The notes under the pieces are model-generated. The model made no database searches. It was not told the origin of the DNA and saw only the letters and a list, made by a program, of their open reading frames with translations. 64,000 bases of DNA. Source: CAYZIB01 sp964478425 (GTDB lineage Bacteria > Bacillota_I > Bacilli_A > Acholeplasmatales > WRBM01). The stretch's first letter is position 1, and every line of letters starts with the position of its first letter. The position numbers and the translations under genes are program-made. The stretch covers positions 48,684-112,683 of the forward strand of contig CAYZIB010000001.1 in NCBI GenBank assembly GCA_964478425.1. Reading direction: 5' to 3'. Shown here one piece after another: positions 1 to 9,463 of this stretch.

Positions 1-827
1 TTCAACTACCTGTTATAAATATTACACCAAGATTCTTATTAGTTGATGCTTCTAAAAAATATATGGTTGAAGCTGAAGAAGAAACTGCTACTGAAGAAAC
101 ATATGAAGAAGTATTAGAACCAACTATAGAAGAAGAAAAAGTTGAAGAAGTAGCTGAAGAAGTATTAGAACCAACTATAGAAGAAGAAAAAGTTGAAGAA
201 GTAGTAGAAAAAGTAGTTGAACCTGTTACTGAACAAAAAATTGATAATACAGATATTAAATCATTAACTGAAGCTATTAATGGTTTAAAAGATGAAATTG
301 CTAAATTATTTGCATCAATTGAAGTAGTTGAAGAAGAACAAGAACCAGAAACTAAACAAGATGATAATCAAGATGTTGTTGAAGAATTAGTAAAAATTCA
401 AGGACAAGTTGAAGAAGTTAAAGAAAAATTAAATAAAAAAGAAGAAGAAGTAAAAGGAATCAACGAATTAAATCCAACAATTGTTGAATCATTTAAAAAT
501 GATACTTCTAAATCATTATCAAATGATGAAATGAATACATATGTTGAAGAAACTGTAAAACAATCTCCAAGTGATGAATATTGCAAAAGAGAATTAAAAT
601 TCCAACAAGAATTTAACAAAGTTTATGCTAAACATCCAGTAAAATCATTTTTTAAAGCTATTTTATGGTTAGTATATTATTTAATTTTAATTGCAATTGT
701 TTTAGGAGTAGTGTTTGTAGCATATTATTTAGTTGTTGCATTTACAAATTTAGAAGCACCTACAAATGAATTTTTAAGAAAAATATTTGATTTCGTTGAT
801 CAATATTTAAATTTAACTAGTAAATAA
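1..827 (+). CDS. Acidic repeat protein with C-terminal membrane segment (5' partial)
   Basis: The reading frame is open to the left edge (first full codon at base 3), so the start lies outside the window; the ATG at 63 is probably internal. The visible 274 residues begin with an ordinary-looking stretch, then become very rich in Glu with two near-identical 17-residue units (core EVLEPTIEEEKVEEV), followed by coiled-coil-like charged sequence. One strong hydrophobic segment lies near the C-terminus (about bases 655-750) with a short tail after it. The segment after the repeats carries basic residues just before the membrane span, consistent with a cytoplasmic acidic domain anchored to the membrane. 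I do not recognise the family. The gene is co-directional with mutS 26 bases downstream, with no terminator between them. Confidence 0.7.
   Translation, partial: QLPVINITPRFLLVDASKKYMVEAEEETATEETYEEVLEPTIEEEKVEEVAEEVLEPTIEEEKVEEVVEKVVEPVTEQKIDNTDIKSLTEAINGLKDEIAKLFASIEVVEEEQEPETKQDDNQDVVEELVKIQGQVEEVKEKLNKKEEEVKGINELNPTIVESFKNDTSKSLSNDEMNTYVEETVKQSPSDEYCKRELKFQQEFNKVYAKHPVKSFFKAILWLVYYLILIAIVLGVVFVAYYLVVAFTNLEAPTNEFLRKIFDFVDQYLNLTSK
105..206 (+). repeat. 51-bp tandem repeat, two copies
   Basis: Two adjacent near-perfect copies (105-155 and 156-206) of a 51-base unit encode a 17-residue Glu-rich repeat in the partial protein. The near identity at DNA level suggests a recent duplication or a copy-number-variable tract. 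Confidence 0.8.
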
Positions 828-853
828 AAAAATAGATTAAAGTTGGTGTTAAA

Positions 854-3424
854 ATGAAAAAGAATAGTAATAATAAAAAAGAACCAAAATATACACCAAT
901 GATGGAGCAGTATTTAGAAATTAAAAAAGACTATTTAGATACAATAGTCTTTTTTCGATTAGGAGATTTTTACGAAATGTTTTTTGATGATGCTATATTA
1001 TGTTCAAAAGAATTAGAAATAGCATTAACCGGAAAAGATGCAGGACAAGAAGAAAGAGTCCCAATGTGTGGAATCCCATATCATGCTGTTGAACCTTATT
1101 TAGAAAAATTAATTCAAAAAAATTATAAGGTTGCCATTGTTGAACAAGTAGAAAATAAACAAAATGAAGATAGTAAAATCGTAAAAAGAGAAGTTGTAAG
1201 ACTTGTTACTCCAGGAACAATTATTGAAGGAAATAATTTAGGAAAAGATAATAATTATTTAGTTGCAATTATTGATAATAAAACTGATTATTCACTTTCT
1301 TTTTGTGATTTATCTACAGGTGAAATAAATGTTACTACCATATCTAAAGACGATTCAGAATTAATTAGTGAATTATTAGTTTTAAAGACAAGAGAAATAG
1401 TGGTTTTTGATGATTTTAATAAAAAAATATTATCCACACTTAAAAAGAATTATCAAATTGTTGTTTCTTATTCAAAAGAATATGAATTAAGCCCTATTTT
1501 TAGTTATATTGTTGATGATTTAAATCAAATTGAATATAAAAATGTTTGTGGTTTATTAATTAATTATTTGATTAAAACTCAAAAAAGAGCTTTATCACAC
1601 CTAAAAAAAGCAAATATTTATAATGAAAGACAATATTTAAAAATTGATTATTATTCTAAGAAAAATTTAGAAATAATCCAAACTGTAAGAAATAATCAAA
1701 AATATGGTTCATTTTTCTGGCTTTTAGATAAATGTGAGACAGCAATGGGTTCTAGAATGATGAAAAGATGGATTGATTATCCACTTTTAAATAAAGATGA
1801 AATTATTAAAAGATATGATTTGGTTGATAAACTAAATGATAATTTTATTATAAAAGAAGAAATTAAAAATTCTTTTAAATCTGTTTATGATTTAGAAAGA
1901 ATTGTTGGTAGAATATCTTATGGTAATTGTAATGCTAAAGATTTAGTTCAATTAAAAAGATCATTAAAAAATTTACCATTACTAAAAGATAATTTAAAAA
2001 AATTAGATACAAAATTATCTATTGAATTATCTTCATTTAATGAACTTAATGAATTATATGAATTACTAGATAAAGCAATTTGTGAAGATCCACCTTTATC
2101 AATTAAAGAAGGTGGAATAATCAATAGTGGATTTAATAAAACTTTAGACGATTTAAAAAATGCAAGCCAAAATGGAAAAAAATGGTTATTAGATATTGAA
2201 AAAAATGAAAAAGAAAAAACTGGAATAAAAAATTTAAAAATAGGTTATAATCGCGTTTTTGGATATTATATTGAAATATCAAAGGGAAATCTTGATTTAG
2301 TAAAACCTGAATTTGGTTATGAAAGAAAACAAACGATTGCTAATAGTGAAAGATTTATTACAAAAGAATTAAAAGATGTTGAAGATATGATTTTAAATTC
2401 TTTAGATAAAAGTATTAAATTAGAATATGAAATTTTTTGTTCAATAAGAGAAGAAACATTAAAATATGTAAATGATTTACAAAAAATTTCAGATGTTATA
2501 AGTGTAGTTGATTGTTTAATATCTTTTTCAATTATAAGTTTAGAAAATAGATATGTTAGACCAAATATTAATGATAATAATGAAATTACAATTATTTCAG
2601 CAAGACATCCTGTAATTGAAAAAATTCAAGAAGGTATTTTTATTGAAAATGATATTTATTTAAATAAAAATTATAATTTATTATTAATTACAGGTCCTAA
2701 TATGAGTGGTAAATCAACATATATGCGCCAATTAGCATTAATAATTATTATGGCTCAAATTGGTTGCTTTGTTCCTGCTGAATCTGCTAATTTATATATT
2801 TTTGATCAAATATTTACTCGTATAGGTGCAGCAGATGATTTAATTAGTGGACAATCAACATTTATGGTTGAAATGCTTGAAGCAAATTATGCTTTAAAAC
2901 ATGCAACTACAAGATCATTAATTTTATTTGATGAAATAGGAAGAGGAACAGCTACATATGATGGTATGGCTATAGCTCAATCAATTATTGAATATATACA
3001 TGAAAAAATAGGTTGTGCAAGTTTATTTTCTACACATTATCATGAATTGATTAATCTTGAAAATTCGCTTAATAGATTAAAAAATATTCATGTTACTGCT
3101 AAAGAAGGAAATAATGGAATTGTTTTTTTACATAAGATAAAAGAAGGCCCATCTGATAAATCATTTGGTATAAATGTTGCAGAACTTGCTAAACTTCCTA
3201 AATCATTAATTAGAAGAAGTAAAGAATTATTAGATCTATATGAATCAAATAATAAAATAGAAATAAAATCAGATTTATTTAATTTTGATAATTATGAGAT
3301 GTTTGAAGAAGAAAAAAATGAAGTTACAAATCCTATAATTGAAGAATTAAATAATTTGGATTTAGAAAATATAACTGCAAAACAAGCATTAGATATTTTA
3401 TATGATTTAAAAAATAAATTATAG
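854..3424 (+). CDS. mutS: DNA mismatch repair protein MutS
   Basis: Recognises base mismatches and small loops and, on ATP binding, recruits MutL. The 856-residue length matches Bacillus MutS. The mismatch-reading Phe-X-Glu motif is at F39-Y40-E41 in the N-terminal domain. The C-terminal ATPase carries Walker A GPNMSGKST at residues 614-622, followed by the FDEIGRGT Walker B and STHYHEL signature. The ATG at 854 is preceded by a weak GGTG ribosome site. mutL follows after 11 bases, so the two are co-transcribed, as in most Firmicutes. Confidence 0.98.
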   Translation: MKKNSNNKKEPKYTPMMEQYLEIKKDYLDTIVFFRLGDFYEMFFDDAILCSKELEIALTGKDAGQEERVPMCGIPYHAVEPYLEKLIQKNYKVAIVEQVENKQNEDSKIVKREVVRLVTPGTIIEGNNLGKDNNYLVAIIDNKTDYSLSFCDLSTGEINVTTISKDDSELISELLVLKTREIVVFDDFNKKILSTLKKNYQIVVSYSKEYELSPIFSYIVDDLNQIEYKNVCGLLINYLIKTQKRALSHLKKANIYNERQYLKIDYYSKKNLEIIQTVRNNQKYGSFFWLLDKCETAMGSRMMKRWIDYPLLNKDEIIKRYDLVDKLNDNFIIKEEIKNSFKSVYDLERIVGRISYGNCNAKDLVQLKRSLKNLPLLKDNLKKLDTKLSIELSSFNELNELYELLDKAICEDPPLSIKEGGIINSGFNKTLDDLKNASQNGKKWLLDIEKNEKEKTGIKNLKIGYNRVFGYYIEISKGNLDLVKPEFGYERKQTIANSERFITKELKDVEDMILNSLDKSIKLEYEIFCSIREETLKYVNDLQKISDVISVVDCLISFSIISLENRYVRPNINDNNEITIISARHPVIEKIQEGIFIENDIYLNKNYNLLLITGPNMSGKSTYMRQLALIIIMAQIGCFVPAESANLYIFDQIFTRIGAADDLISGQSTFMVEMLEANYALKHATTRSLILFDEIGRGTATYDGMAIAQSIIEYIHEKIGCASLFSTHYHELINLENSLNRLKNIHVTAKEGNNGIVFLHKIKEGPSDKSFGINVAELAKLPKSLIRRSKELLDLYESNNKIEIKSDLFNFDNYEMFEEEKNEVTNPIIEELNNLDLENITAKQALDILYDLKNKL

Positions 3425-3435
3425 GATGTGATTAT

Positions 3436-5238
3436 ATGAATGATGTTATTAAATTACTTTCAGCAAACATGTCAAATATGATTGCTGCTGGAGAAGTAAT
3501 TGAAAGACCAGCATCAGTTATAAAAGAATTAATTGAAAATTCACTAGACGCACATGCTACTAAAATTGAAATAAATTTAAAAGAATCAGGAATAACTGAG
3601 ATAATTGTAGTAGATAATGGAATAGGAATGAGTAAAAATGATATAAAAATGTCACTTAAAAGACATGCAACATCTAAAATTAATCAAGAAAGTGATTTGT
3701 TTAATCTTAAAACATTAGGATTTCGTGGAGAAGCAATACCTTCAATTGCATCAGTCAGTTTAATGAGTATTGCCTCTAAAAATGCAGAAGTTGGTTATGA
3801 AGTAGTTGTTAAAGCAAGTAATATCATAAAAGAAAATGAAATTGCTATGAATACTGGTACAATAATTAAGGTTAATCAATTGTTTTTTAATACACCAGCA
3901 AGATTAAAGTATTTAAAATCAGTTAATACAGAATTATCAATTATAAGTGATTTAGTTATGAAATTTGCACTTGCAAATCCTAATGTATATTTTAGATTAA
4001 CAAACGATAAAAAAGAAATATTTAAAACAAATGGAAATAATGATCTAGTAAGTTTAATAAGTCAATTTTATGGTTTTGAATTAGCTAATAATTTACTTAA
4101 AATTGATAAATCAGAAATTGGATTTAAAATAAATGGGTATATTTCAAATTCAAAAATTTATAAATCTAAAAAAATATATATAAATTTTATTGTTAATGGT
4201 AGAATAATAAAAAATTATATTTTAACTGAAAAATTAATAAATTGTTATCAATCATTTATTCCTGTTATGAAATATCCTTTTGCATTGATTTTTATAAATA
4301 TTGATCCTTTTTTAATTGATGTTAATATCCATCCAACAAAAAAAGAAATCAAATTTTCAAACGAAAATAAAGTATATGAAATATTAGAAAAAACAATTTT
4401 AGATGCATTATATAATTATAATCCTCTTATTAATGAAACAATAGTAAATAATAGAAATTATGAATCAGAAAAAAAAGTAGATACACCAATTTTTAATAAT
4501 TTTAATTATGATAAAATATATGGGGATTTTTCTTCAGATAGTTTATTAGAAGAAAAAAATGAAGAAGAACAAAAATTTGAAATAAAAAATAATATAGAAG
4601 AAAAAAACAATAATAATTTAAATAATAAAATAAATGATCTTATTTCTAATCCTAAAAATAAAATTCCTTTTTTAGAATATATAGGGCAATATAGAGGAAC
4701 ATATTTATTATTTCAAGACGATGAATCATTATATTTAATTGATCAACATGCAGCTCAAGAAAGAATAAGATATGAATTATATTTAAAAGGTTTAGAAAAT
4801 ATTAAAAATGAAAAACAAGATTTATTAATACCAGTAGATATTGAAGTTGATCCTTCTGAATATATTTTTATAAAAGATAATTTAGACAAGTTCAATGATC
4901 TTGGAATTGAAATATGTGAATCTGGAATTAATAGTTTTTTTATTAGAAGTGTTCCTTATTGGCTTAAAGATGATATAAAAGAAAATATAAATAATTTAAT
5001 TAATTTTATTTATGATAAGAAATCTTTGAATATAACTTTATTTAAAGATGAAATTGCAAAAAAAATGGCTTGTAAATCTTCAATAAAAGCAAATCAGTAT
5101 GTAAGACAAATCGAAGCTTTAAAATTAATAGAAGATTTAAATAAATGTAATAATCCTTTTAACTGTCCACATGGTAGACCTGTTTTTATTAAATTTAAAA
5201 ATTATGAAATAGAAAAAATGTTTAAAAGAGTAATATGA
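3436..5238 (+). CDS. mutL: DNA mismatch repair protein MutL (endonuclease type)
   Basis: Couples MutS recognition to strand incision. The N-terminal GHKL ATPase has E31-L-I-E34-N-S-L-D-A, DNGIGM and GFRGEA motifs. An acidic, Asn-rich linker (about residues 330-410) leads to a C-terminal domain with DQHA-X2-E-X4-E starting at D436 and CPHGRP at 577-582. These are the metal-binding motifs of MutL proteins that nick DNA themselves, expected in bacteria without MutH. Length 600 residues. The stop codon overlaps the miaA start by four bases (ATGA), so the two are translationally coupled. Confidence 0.98.
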   Translation: MNDVIKLLSANMSNMIAAGEVIERPASVIKELIENSLDAHATKIEINLKESGITEIIVVDNGIGMSKNDIKMSLKRHATSKINQESDLFNLKTLGFRGEAIPSIASVSLMSIASKNAEVGYEVVVKASNIIKENEIAMNTGTIIKVNQLFFNTPARLKYLKSVNTELSIISDLVMKFALANPNVYFRLTNDKKEIFKTNGNNDLVSLISQFYGFELANNLLKIDKSEIGFKINGYISNSKIYKSKKIYINFIVNGRIIKNYILTEKLINCYQSFIPVMKYPFALIFINIDPFLIDVNIHPTKKEIKFSNENKVYEILEKTILDALYNYNPLINETIVNNRNYESEKKVDTPIFNNFNYDKIYGDFSSDSLLEEKNEEEQKFEIKNNIEEKNNNNLNNKINDLISNPKNKIPFLEYIGQYRGTYLLFQDDESLYLIDQHAAQERIRYELYLKGLENIKNEKQDLLIPVDIEVDPSEYIFIKDNLDKFNDLGIEICESGINSFFIRSVPYWLKDDIKENINNLINFIYDKKSLNITLFKDEIAKKMACKSSIKANQYVRQIEALKLIEDLNKCNNPFNCPHGRPVFIKFKNYEIEKMFKRVI

Positions 5239-6110
5239 AAAAAGTAATAGCTTTAATAGGTCCAACAGCATCATATAAAACATATTTTTCAATTAGAATT
5301 GCTAAAAGTTTTAATTTAGAAATTATAAATGGTGATTCTGTACAACTGCATAAAGATTTAAACATTGGTAGTGCAAAAATTACAAAAGATGAAATGCAGG
5401 GAATAAAACATCATTTATTAGATATTGTTGATGCTGATTATGAGTTTAGTGTGGCGGATTATCAAAATATTGTAAGAAATAAAATTAATGAATTAGATAT
5501 TCCTTTTATTGTTGGTGGTACAGGATTATATATAAAATCTGTATTATATAATTATGAATTTACTGATGAAAAAAGAAATTTAGATTTAGAAAAGCAATAT
5601 GAAAATTATACAAATTTAGAACTGTATCAATTGTTACAAGAAAAAAATCAAAAATTAGCAAATAAATATCATATGAATAATAGAAAAAGGATTTTAAGAG
5701 CATTAGAACTTTCGAATTCTGATGTAAAAAATAAAAAAGATGAATTATTGTATGATGCGCTTATTATAATGCTTGATATTGACAGAAATAAGTTATATGA
5801 AAAAATTGATTTAAGAGTAGATAAAATGATTAATGATGGTTTAGTTGATGAAGTAAAGGAATTAAAGAAAAAAAATATTTATGTAAATGTTATTGGCTAT
5901 AAAGAAATATATTCTTATTTAAATAATGAAATTTCTTTAGATGAAGCAATTTTTTTAATAAAAAAAAATACAAGACATCTTGCTAAAAGACAATTAACTT
6001 TTTTTAATAATCAGTTTAAAAATATAGTTAAAATTAAATTTGATTATGAAAATATAGATGAAACTTTTAATAATTTACATAAATGTATTAAGAATTTTTT
6101 AGAAAAATGA
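5235..6110 (+). CDS. miaA: tRNA dimethylallyltransferase MiaA
   Basis: Transfers dimethylallyl to A37 of tRNAs reading UNN codons. Family motifs visible: NGDSVQLHKDLNIGSAK, HHLLDIVD, GGTGLYIK and the later RVDKMINDGLVDEV. The 291-residue length is slightly short of the usual 300-315. The P-loop is odd: it reads GPTASYKT (G9 to T16), with Tyr14 where the Walker A glycine normally precedes the lysine. It lies directly after mutL, the common mutL-miaA order, and overlaps aroK by four bases. It is probably functional given the intact remaining motifs, but the P-loop substitution deserves checking. Confidence 0.95.
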   Translation: MKKVIALIGPTASYKTYFSIRIAKSFNLEIINGDSVQLHKDLNIGSAKITKDEMQGIKHHLLDIVDADYEFSVADYQNIVRNKINELDIPFIVGGTGLYIKSVLYNYEFTDEKRNLDLEKQYENYTNLELYQLLQEKNQKLANKYHMNNRKRILRALELSNSDVKNKKDELLYDALIIMLDIDRNKLYEKIDLRVDKMINDGLVDEVKELKKKNIYVNVIGYKEIYSYLNNEISLDEAIFLIKKNTRHLAKRQLTFFNNQFKNIVKIKFDYENIDETFNNLHKCIKNFLEK

Positions 6111-6613
6111 TTATTTTTTTGATTGGTATGCCTGGCGCTGGCAAATCTACATTAGCTAAATCATTTTGTAAAGAAAACACTAGTTTTGTTTTTTTTGATA
6201 CAGATATAGAAATCGAAAAAAAATTAAATAAATCTATTTTAAATATATTTAATGAAGAAGGTCAAATCTATTTTAGAGAACAAGAAACAAGTATATTAAA
6301 AAATTTAGATTCTAAAAAAAATATAATATGCGCAACAGGTGGTGGCGTTATTTTAAAAGATGAAAATATAAAATTAATGAAAGAAAAAGGAATTTTAATA
6401 TACTTAAATTGTAATATTAGTACTTTAGAAAATAGATTAAAGAACAATTCCACAAGACCTTTACTAAAAGATAAAAAATTAATTGAATTATATAATGAAA
6501 GAAAAGATATATATAAATTAAATGCTGATTATATTATTAATAGAAATAAAACTATAAAAGAAAATATGAAGGAATTAAAATTGATATATGAAAAAGAAAA
6601 TTTTAGTAATTAA
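6107..6613 (+). CDS. aroK: Shikimate kinase
   Basis: Phosphorylates shikimate at the 3-hydroxyl in aromatic amino acid and chorismate synthesis. P-loop GMPGAGKST at residues 7-15, the DTDIEIE substrate/metal motif, FREQE, the glycine-rich ATGGGVI core near residue 77, and a RPLL lid segment are all present. The 168-residue length is typical. It overlaps miaA by four bases upstream and aroQ by 26 bases downstream, so it is part of the mutS-mutL-miaA-aroK-aroQ transcription unit. No other shikimate-pathway gene is in the window. Confidence 0.95.
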   Translation: MIIFLIGMPGAGKSTLAKSFCKENTSFVFFDTDIEIEKKLNKSILNIFNEEGQIYFREQETSILKNLDSKKNIICATGGGVILKDENIKLMKEKGILIYLNCNISTLENRLKNNSTRPLLKDKKLIELYNERKDIYKLNADYIINRNKTIKENMKELKLIYEKENFSN

Positions 6614-7019
6614 TGGACCTAATTTAAATATGTTAGGAAAAAGGGACAAGGATAATTATGGAGAATTAACATTAAATAAAATTAATAAATTAATTAAAAA
6701 AACAAATGAAAATACTTTTAAAATAAGCTTTTTTCAAAGTAATTTTGAAGGAAAAATAATAAATAAAATTCAAAAATCACAAAAATATTTTGCTATTATT
6801 ATAAATCCAGGGGCTTATACTCATACATCTATTGCAATACATGATGCTTTAGAAATATATAAAGGAATTATTTTAGAAGTACATTTAAGTGATATTTATA
6901 ATCGTGAAGAATATAGAAAGATTAATTATATTACTGAATTAGCAGAAAAAAGCTTTATTGGTGAAAAAGAAAATAGTTATATAAATGCAATTAACTATTT
7001 AAAAAATAAAAAAATATGA
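6588..7019 (+). CDS. aroQ: 3-dehydroquinate dehydratase, type II
   Basis: Catalyses trans-dehydration of 3-dehydroquinate, step 3 of the shikimate pathway. The type II dodecameric family is recognised from NGPNLNMLGKRD at the N-terminus, the following YGE containing the active Tyr, NPGAYTHTSIAIHDAL, and EVHLSDIYNREEYR. The 143-residue length is normal. The start is internal to aroK (26-base overlap), behind an A-rich purine tract with no strong ribosome site, so expression probably relies on coupling. The stop codon overlaps a promoter-like TATGATATAAT for the next gene. Confidence 0.93.
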   Translation: MKKKILVINGPNLNMLGKRDKDNYGELTLNKINKLIKKTNENTFKISFFQSNFEGKIINKIQKSQKYFAIIINPGAYTHTSIAIHDALEIYKGIILEVHLSDIYNREEYRKINYITELAEKSFIGEKENSYINAINYLKNKKI

Positions 7020-7025
7020 TATAAT
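7017..7025 (+). promoter_or_regulatory. Extended -10 promoter for the CNNM-family gene
   Basis: TG-A-TATAAT at 7017-7025 overlaps the aroQ stop codon and lies 26 bases before the next start. The -35 is not clear. The same TGATATAAT motif recurs before rluB, ychF, thyA and the lipoprotein gene at 50432. Confidence 0.5.
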
Positions 7026-7050
7026 AAATAAAAAGAAGAGGTGTTTTAAT

Positions 7051-8409
7051 TTGAGTGATGGTTATCAGTCCTGCTTATTACTAGCGGCGAATGTTCCTTA
7101 TTACAATATTTTATTACTTATTATTTTAGTTTTACTTTCAGCATTTTTTAGTGCAAGTGAAACATCAATTACAAAGGTTAACAAAGTTAGATTAAAAGTT
7201 TTAGCTGATGAGGGATCTAAAAAAGCAAGAAAAGCAATTAATGTTTTAGAAAATTATGATAAAACTTTAACAACTCTATTATTTGGAAATAACTTAGTTA
7301 ATATTGCTATATCTATTTTAGCAGCTAATTTATTTGCAAGTTTTATAGTTAATCAAAGTATGGTTGATTTTATTTCGATTTTAGTTACAACTGTAGTTGT
7401 ATTGATATTTGGAGAAATTATGCCAAAATCTTTGGCAAATAAATATTCAGAAAAAATTGCATTATTTGTTTCTGAAATAATTTATACTTTAAATATAGTT
7501 TTAACTCCATTTACAATTCTTTTTATGTTATTAAAAAATAAAGTTTTAAAATCACCAGATTGTGAAGATAAAATTACTGAAAATGAATTAGAAGAAATTT
7601 TAGACAATATGGAAAAATCAGGTGAATTGGAAGAAGAACAAAACGATTTAATGCAAGCTGTATTAGAGTTAAATGATAAAACTGTTTCTGATATAATGAC
7701 TCCTAGAGTTGATATTATTGGTGTTAATGTTAATGATTCTATTGATGATATTAAAAAAGTTTTCTTTGATTCTAAATTTTCAAGAATACCTGTATATGAT
7801 AATGATAAAGATAATATAGTAGGAATTTTATATGAAAGAGATTTTTTTACTAAATTATTAAAAAAGCAAAAAATTAATATTAAATCTTTAATGAAACCAG
7901 TTATTTTTGTTCAAAAAGAAATGAAAGTAGATGCGCTAATTAATGAATTACAAACTTCTAAAACTCATATTGCAATTGTTTCTGATGAGTTTGGTGGAAC
8001 AGATGGACTTGTTACACTTGAAGATGCATTTGAAGAATTAGTTGGTGAAATATTTGATGAACATGATGAACTTGTTGAATTACCATTAATTCAATTATCT
8101 GAATTTGAATATAAAATTGATGCAGATTTGGAAGTTGAAGAATTATTTGATGAATTAGATTTAGGAAAAGCTCCTGAAACATCTTATAATAAAATTGGTG
8201 GATGGTTATGTGAGCTTGCTGAAGATATCCCTGAATTAGGAATGGTTATTAATTATAATGCAATATATTCTAAATATGATGAAAAATTAGAAGATTATAA
8301 AGATTATAATAAATTATTACAATTTACTATTACAGATGTTCAAGAAAGAAGAATAATTAAAGCTAATTTAAAGGTTATTGATAATACAAATGAAGAGGTT
8401 AATGATTAA
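7051..8409 (+). CDS. CNNM/CorC-family membrane protein with CBS pair
   Basis: Family layout: N-terminal DUF21 membrane domain with three to four hydrophobic segments in the first 165 residues, a CBS pair (about residues 205-320, including MTPRVDIIGV and FGGTDGLVTLEDAFEELVGEI), and a C-terminal CorC/HlyC domain (about 335-440). In Bacillus the homologues (YhdP, MpfA, YrkA-type) are linked to magnesium efflux, so a divalent cation transport or sensing role is likely but not shown here. Start is TTG at 7051 behind GAGGTG at 7037-7042. It is monocistronic: its own promoter lies upstream and a terminator begins inside its last codons. Confidence 0.9.
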   Translation: MSDGYQSCLLLAANVPYYNILLLIILVLLSAFFSASETSITKVNKVRLKVLADEGSKKARKAINVLENYDKTLTTLLFGNNLVNIAISILAANLFASFIVNQSMVDFISILVTTVVVLIFGEIMPKSLANKYSEKIALFVSEIIYTLNIVLTPFTILFMLLKNKVLKSPDCEDKITENELEEILDNMEKSGELEEEQNDLMQAVLELNDKTVSDIMTPRVDIIGVNVNDSIDDIKKVFFDSKFSRIPVYDNDKDNIVGILYERDFFTKLLKKQKINIKSLMKPVIFVQKEMKVDALINELQTSKTHIAIVSDEFGGTDGLVTLEDAFEELVGEIFDEHDELVELPLIQLSEFEYKIDADLEVEELFDELDLGKAPETSYNKIGGWLCELAEDIPELGMVINYNAIYSKYDEKLEDYKDYNKLLQFTITDVQERRIIKANLKVIDNTNEEVND

Positions 8410-8418
8410 CCTCTTTTT
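8393..8418 (+). terminator. Intrinsic terminator of the CNNM-family gene
   Basis: A 9-bp perfect stem (8393-8401 with 8407-8415) with a 5-base loop runs into a U tract. The stop codon is inside the hairpin. Confidence 0.85.
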
Positions 8419-8439
8419 CGTTCTAAATTGTTTAATAAA

Positions 8440-8467
8440 TTGACTTTTAAAAAAATGAGAGTATAAT
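8440..8467 (+). promoter_or_regulatory. SigA-type promoter for degV
   Basis: TTGACT at 8440-8445, 16-bp spacer, TATAAT at 8462-8467, 23 bases before the degV ATG. One of the best housekeeping promoters in the window. Confidence 0.75.
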
Positions 8468-8490
8468 TTATCTAAAAAAGGAGGAATTAT

Positions 8491-9375
8491 ATGGAAAATA
8501 ATTTTATTTTATCATGTGAATCTACTTGTGATTTGCCATTAACATATGTAAAAGAAAATAATATTCCTATTCTTTTTTATTCATATGTTTTAAATAATGA
8601 AGTTTTAATTGATGATATGGGAGAAAAACCAGAAGCTAAAAAAAATTTTTATAATCTATTAGAAACAGGTTCGATTCCAAAAACATCTCAACTAAATGTT
8701 ATAGAATATAAAGAATTTTTTTATGAACAATTAAAAAAAGGAGATATATTACATATTACATTTGGAACTGGTATGACTAATTCATATCAAAATGCTTTAA
8801 TTGCAAAAAAAGAATTAGAAGAAGAATTTAAAGATAGAAAAATTTATATTGTTGATTCATTATGTAGTTCGTCTGGTTATGGAATGCTAGTATGTTTTGC
8901 TAATGATTTAAAAAATCAAGGGCATGATATAGAATATATTTATAATTGGTTATTAAACAATAGAAATAAAATTCATCATCAATTTTTTTCTACTGATTTA
9001 AAATATTTTAAAAGAAGTGGAAGAATTTCATTTACATCAGCGATACTTGGAACTATGTTTGGAATTTGTCCAATAATGCATTTAGATAAATCTGGAAAAA
9101 TTGTTGCTTACCAAAAAGCAAGAGGAAAGAAAAATGCAATATTAAAAACAATTGAAGAATTAAAAAATCATGCCGAAAATGGAATATTATATAATAATAA
9201 ATTGTTTATAAGTCATTCTAATCAATTAGAAGATGCACTAAGATTAAAAGAAGCAATTTTAAATGAATTTAAAAATATTAAGGATATTCCTATATATGAT
9301 ATTGGATCAATTATAGCATCACATTGTGGACCAGGAACTATTGCTTGTTATTTTTTAGGTGATGAAAGAATATAA
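8491..9375 (+). CDS. DegV family fatty-acid-binding protein
   Basis: DegV proteins bind a fatty acid in a two-domain fold; in Firmicutes they act as FakB subunits presenting the acyl chain to the kinase FakA. The N-terminal CESTCDLP replaces the more usual DSTADLP, and the family HITFGTGMTNSYQNA, VDSLCSSSGYGM and C-terminal GSIIASHCGPGTIACYF are present. Length 294 residues is typical. A strong ribosome site (AAAGGAGG) sits before the ATG, and the gene has its own promoter and terminator. Which fatty acid it binds cannot be told from sequence. Confidence 0.92.
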   Translation: MENNFILSCESTCDLPLTYVKENNIPILFYSYVLNNEVLIDDMGEKPEAKKNFYNLLETGSIPKTSQLNVIEYKEFFYEQLKKGDILHITFGTGMTNSYQNALIAKKELEEEFKDRKIYIVDSLCSSSGYGMLVCFANDLKNQGHDIEYIYNWLLNNRNKIHHQFFSTDLKYFKRSGRISFTSAILGTMFGICPIMHLDKSGKIVAYQKARGKKNAILKTIEELKNHAENGILYNNKLFISHSNQLEDALRLKEAILNEFKNIKDIPIYDIGSIIASHCGPGTIACYFLGDERI

Positions 9376-9384
9376 TTTAAATTA

Positions 9385-9412
9385 AAACTACCATGTTGGT
9401 AGTTTTTTTATT
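9385..9412 (+). terminator. Intrinsic terminator after degV
   Basis: Stem AAACTACC/GGTAGTTT (9385-9392 with 9398-9405), loop ATGTT, then a U run. Confidence 0.9.
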
Positions 9413-9463
9413 TTAATAGTAAATAAATATTAATTACAATTCATATATTTAATTGGTGAAAAA

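Noticed and set aside
9419..9449. SigE-type promoter before dacB (AAATATT and CATATATT)
   Set aside because: The spacing is about 10 bases, not the 13-15 expected for SigE, and similar AT strings are everywhere.
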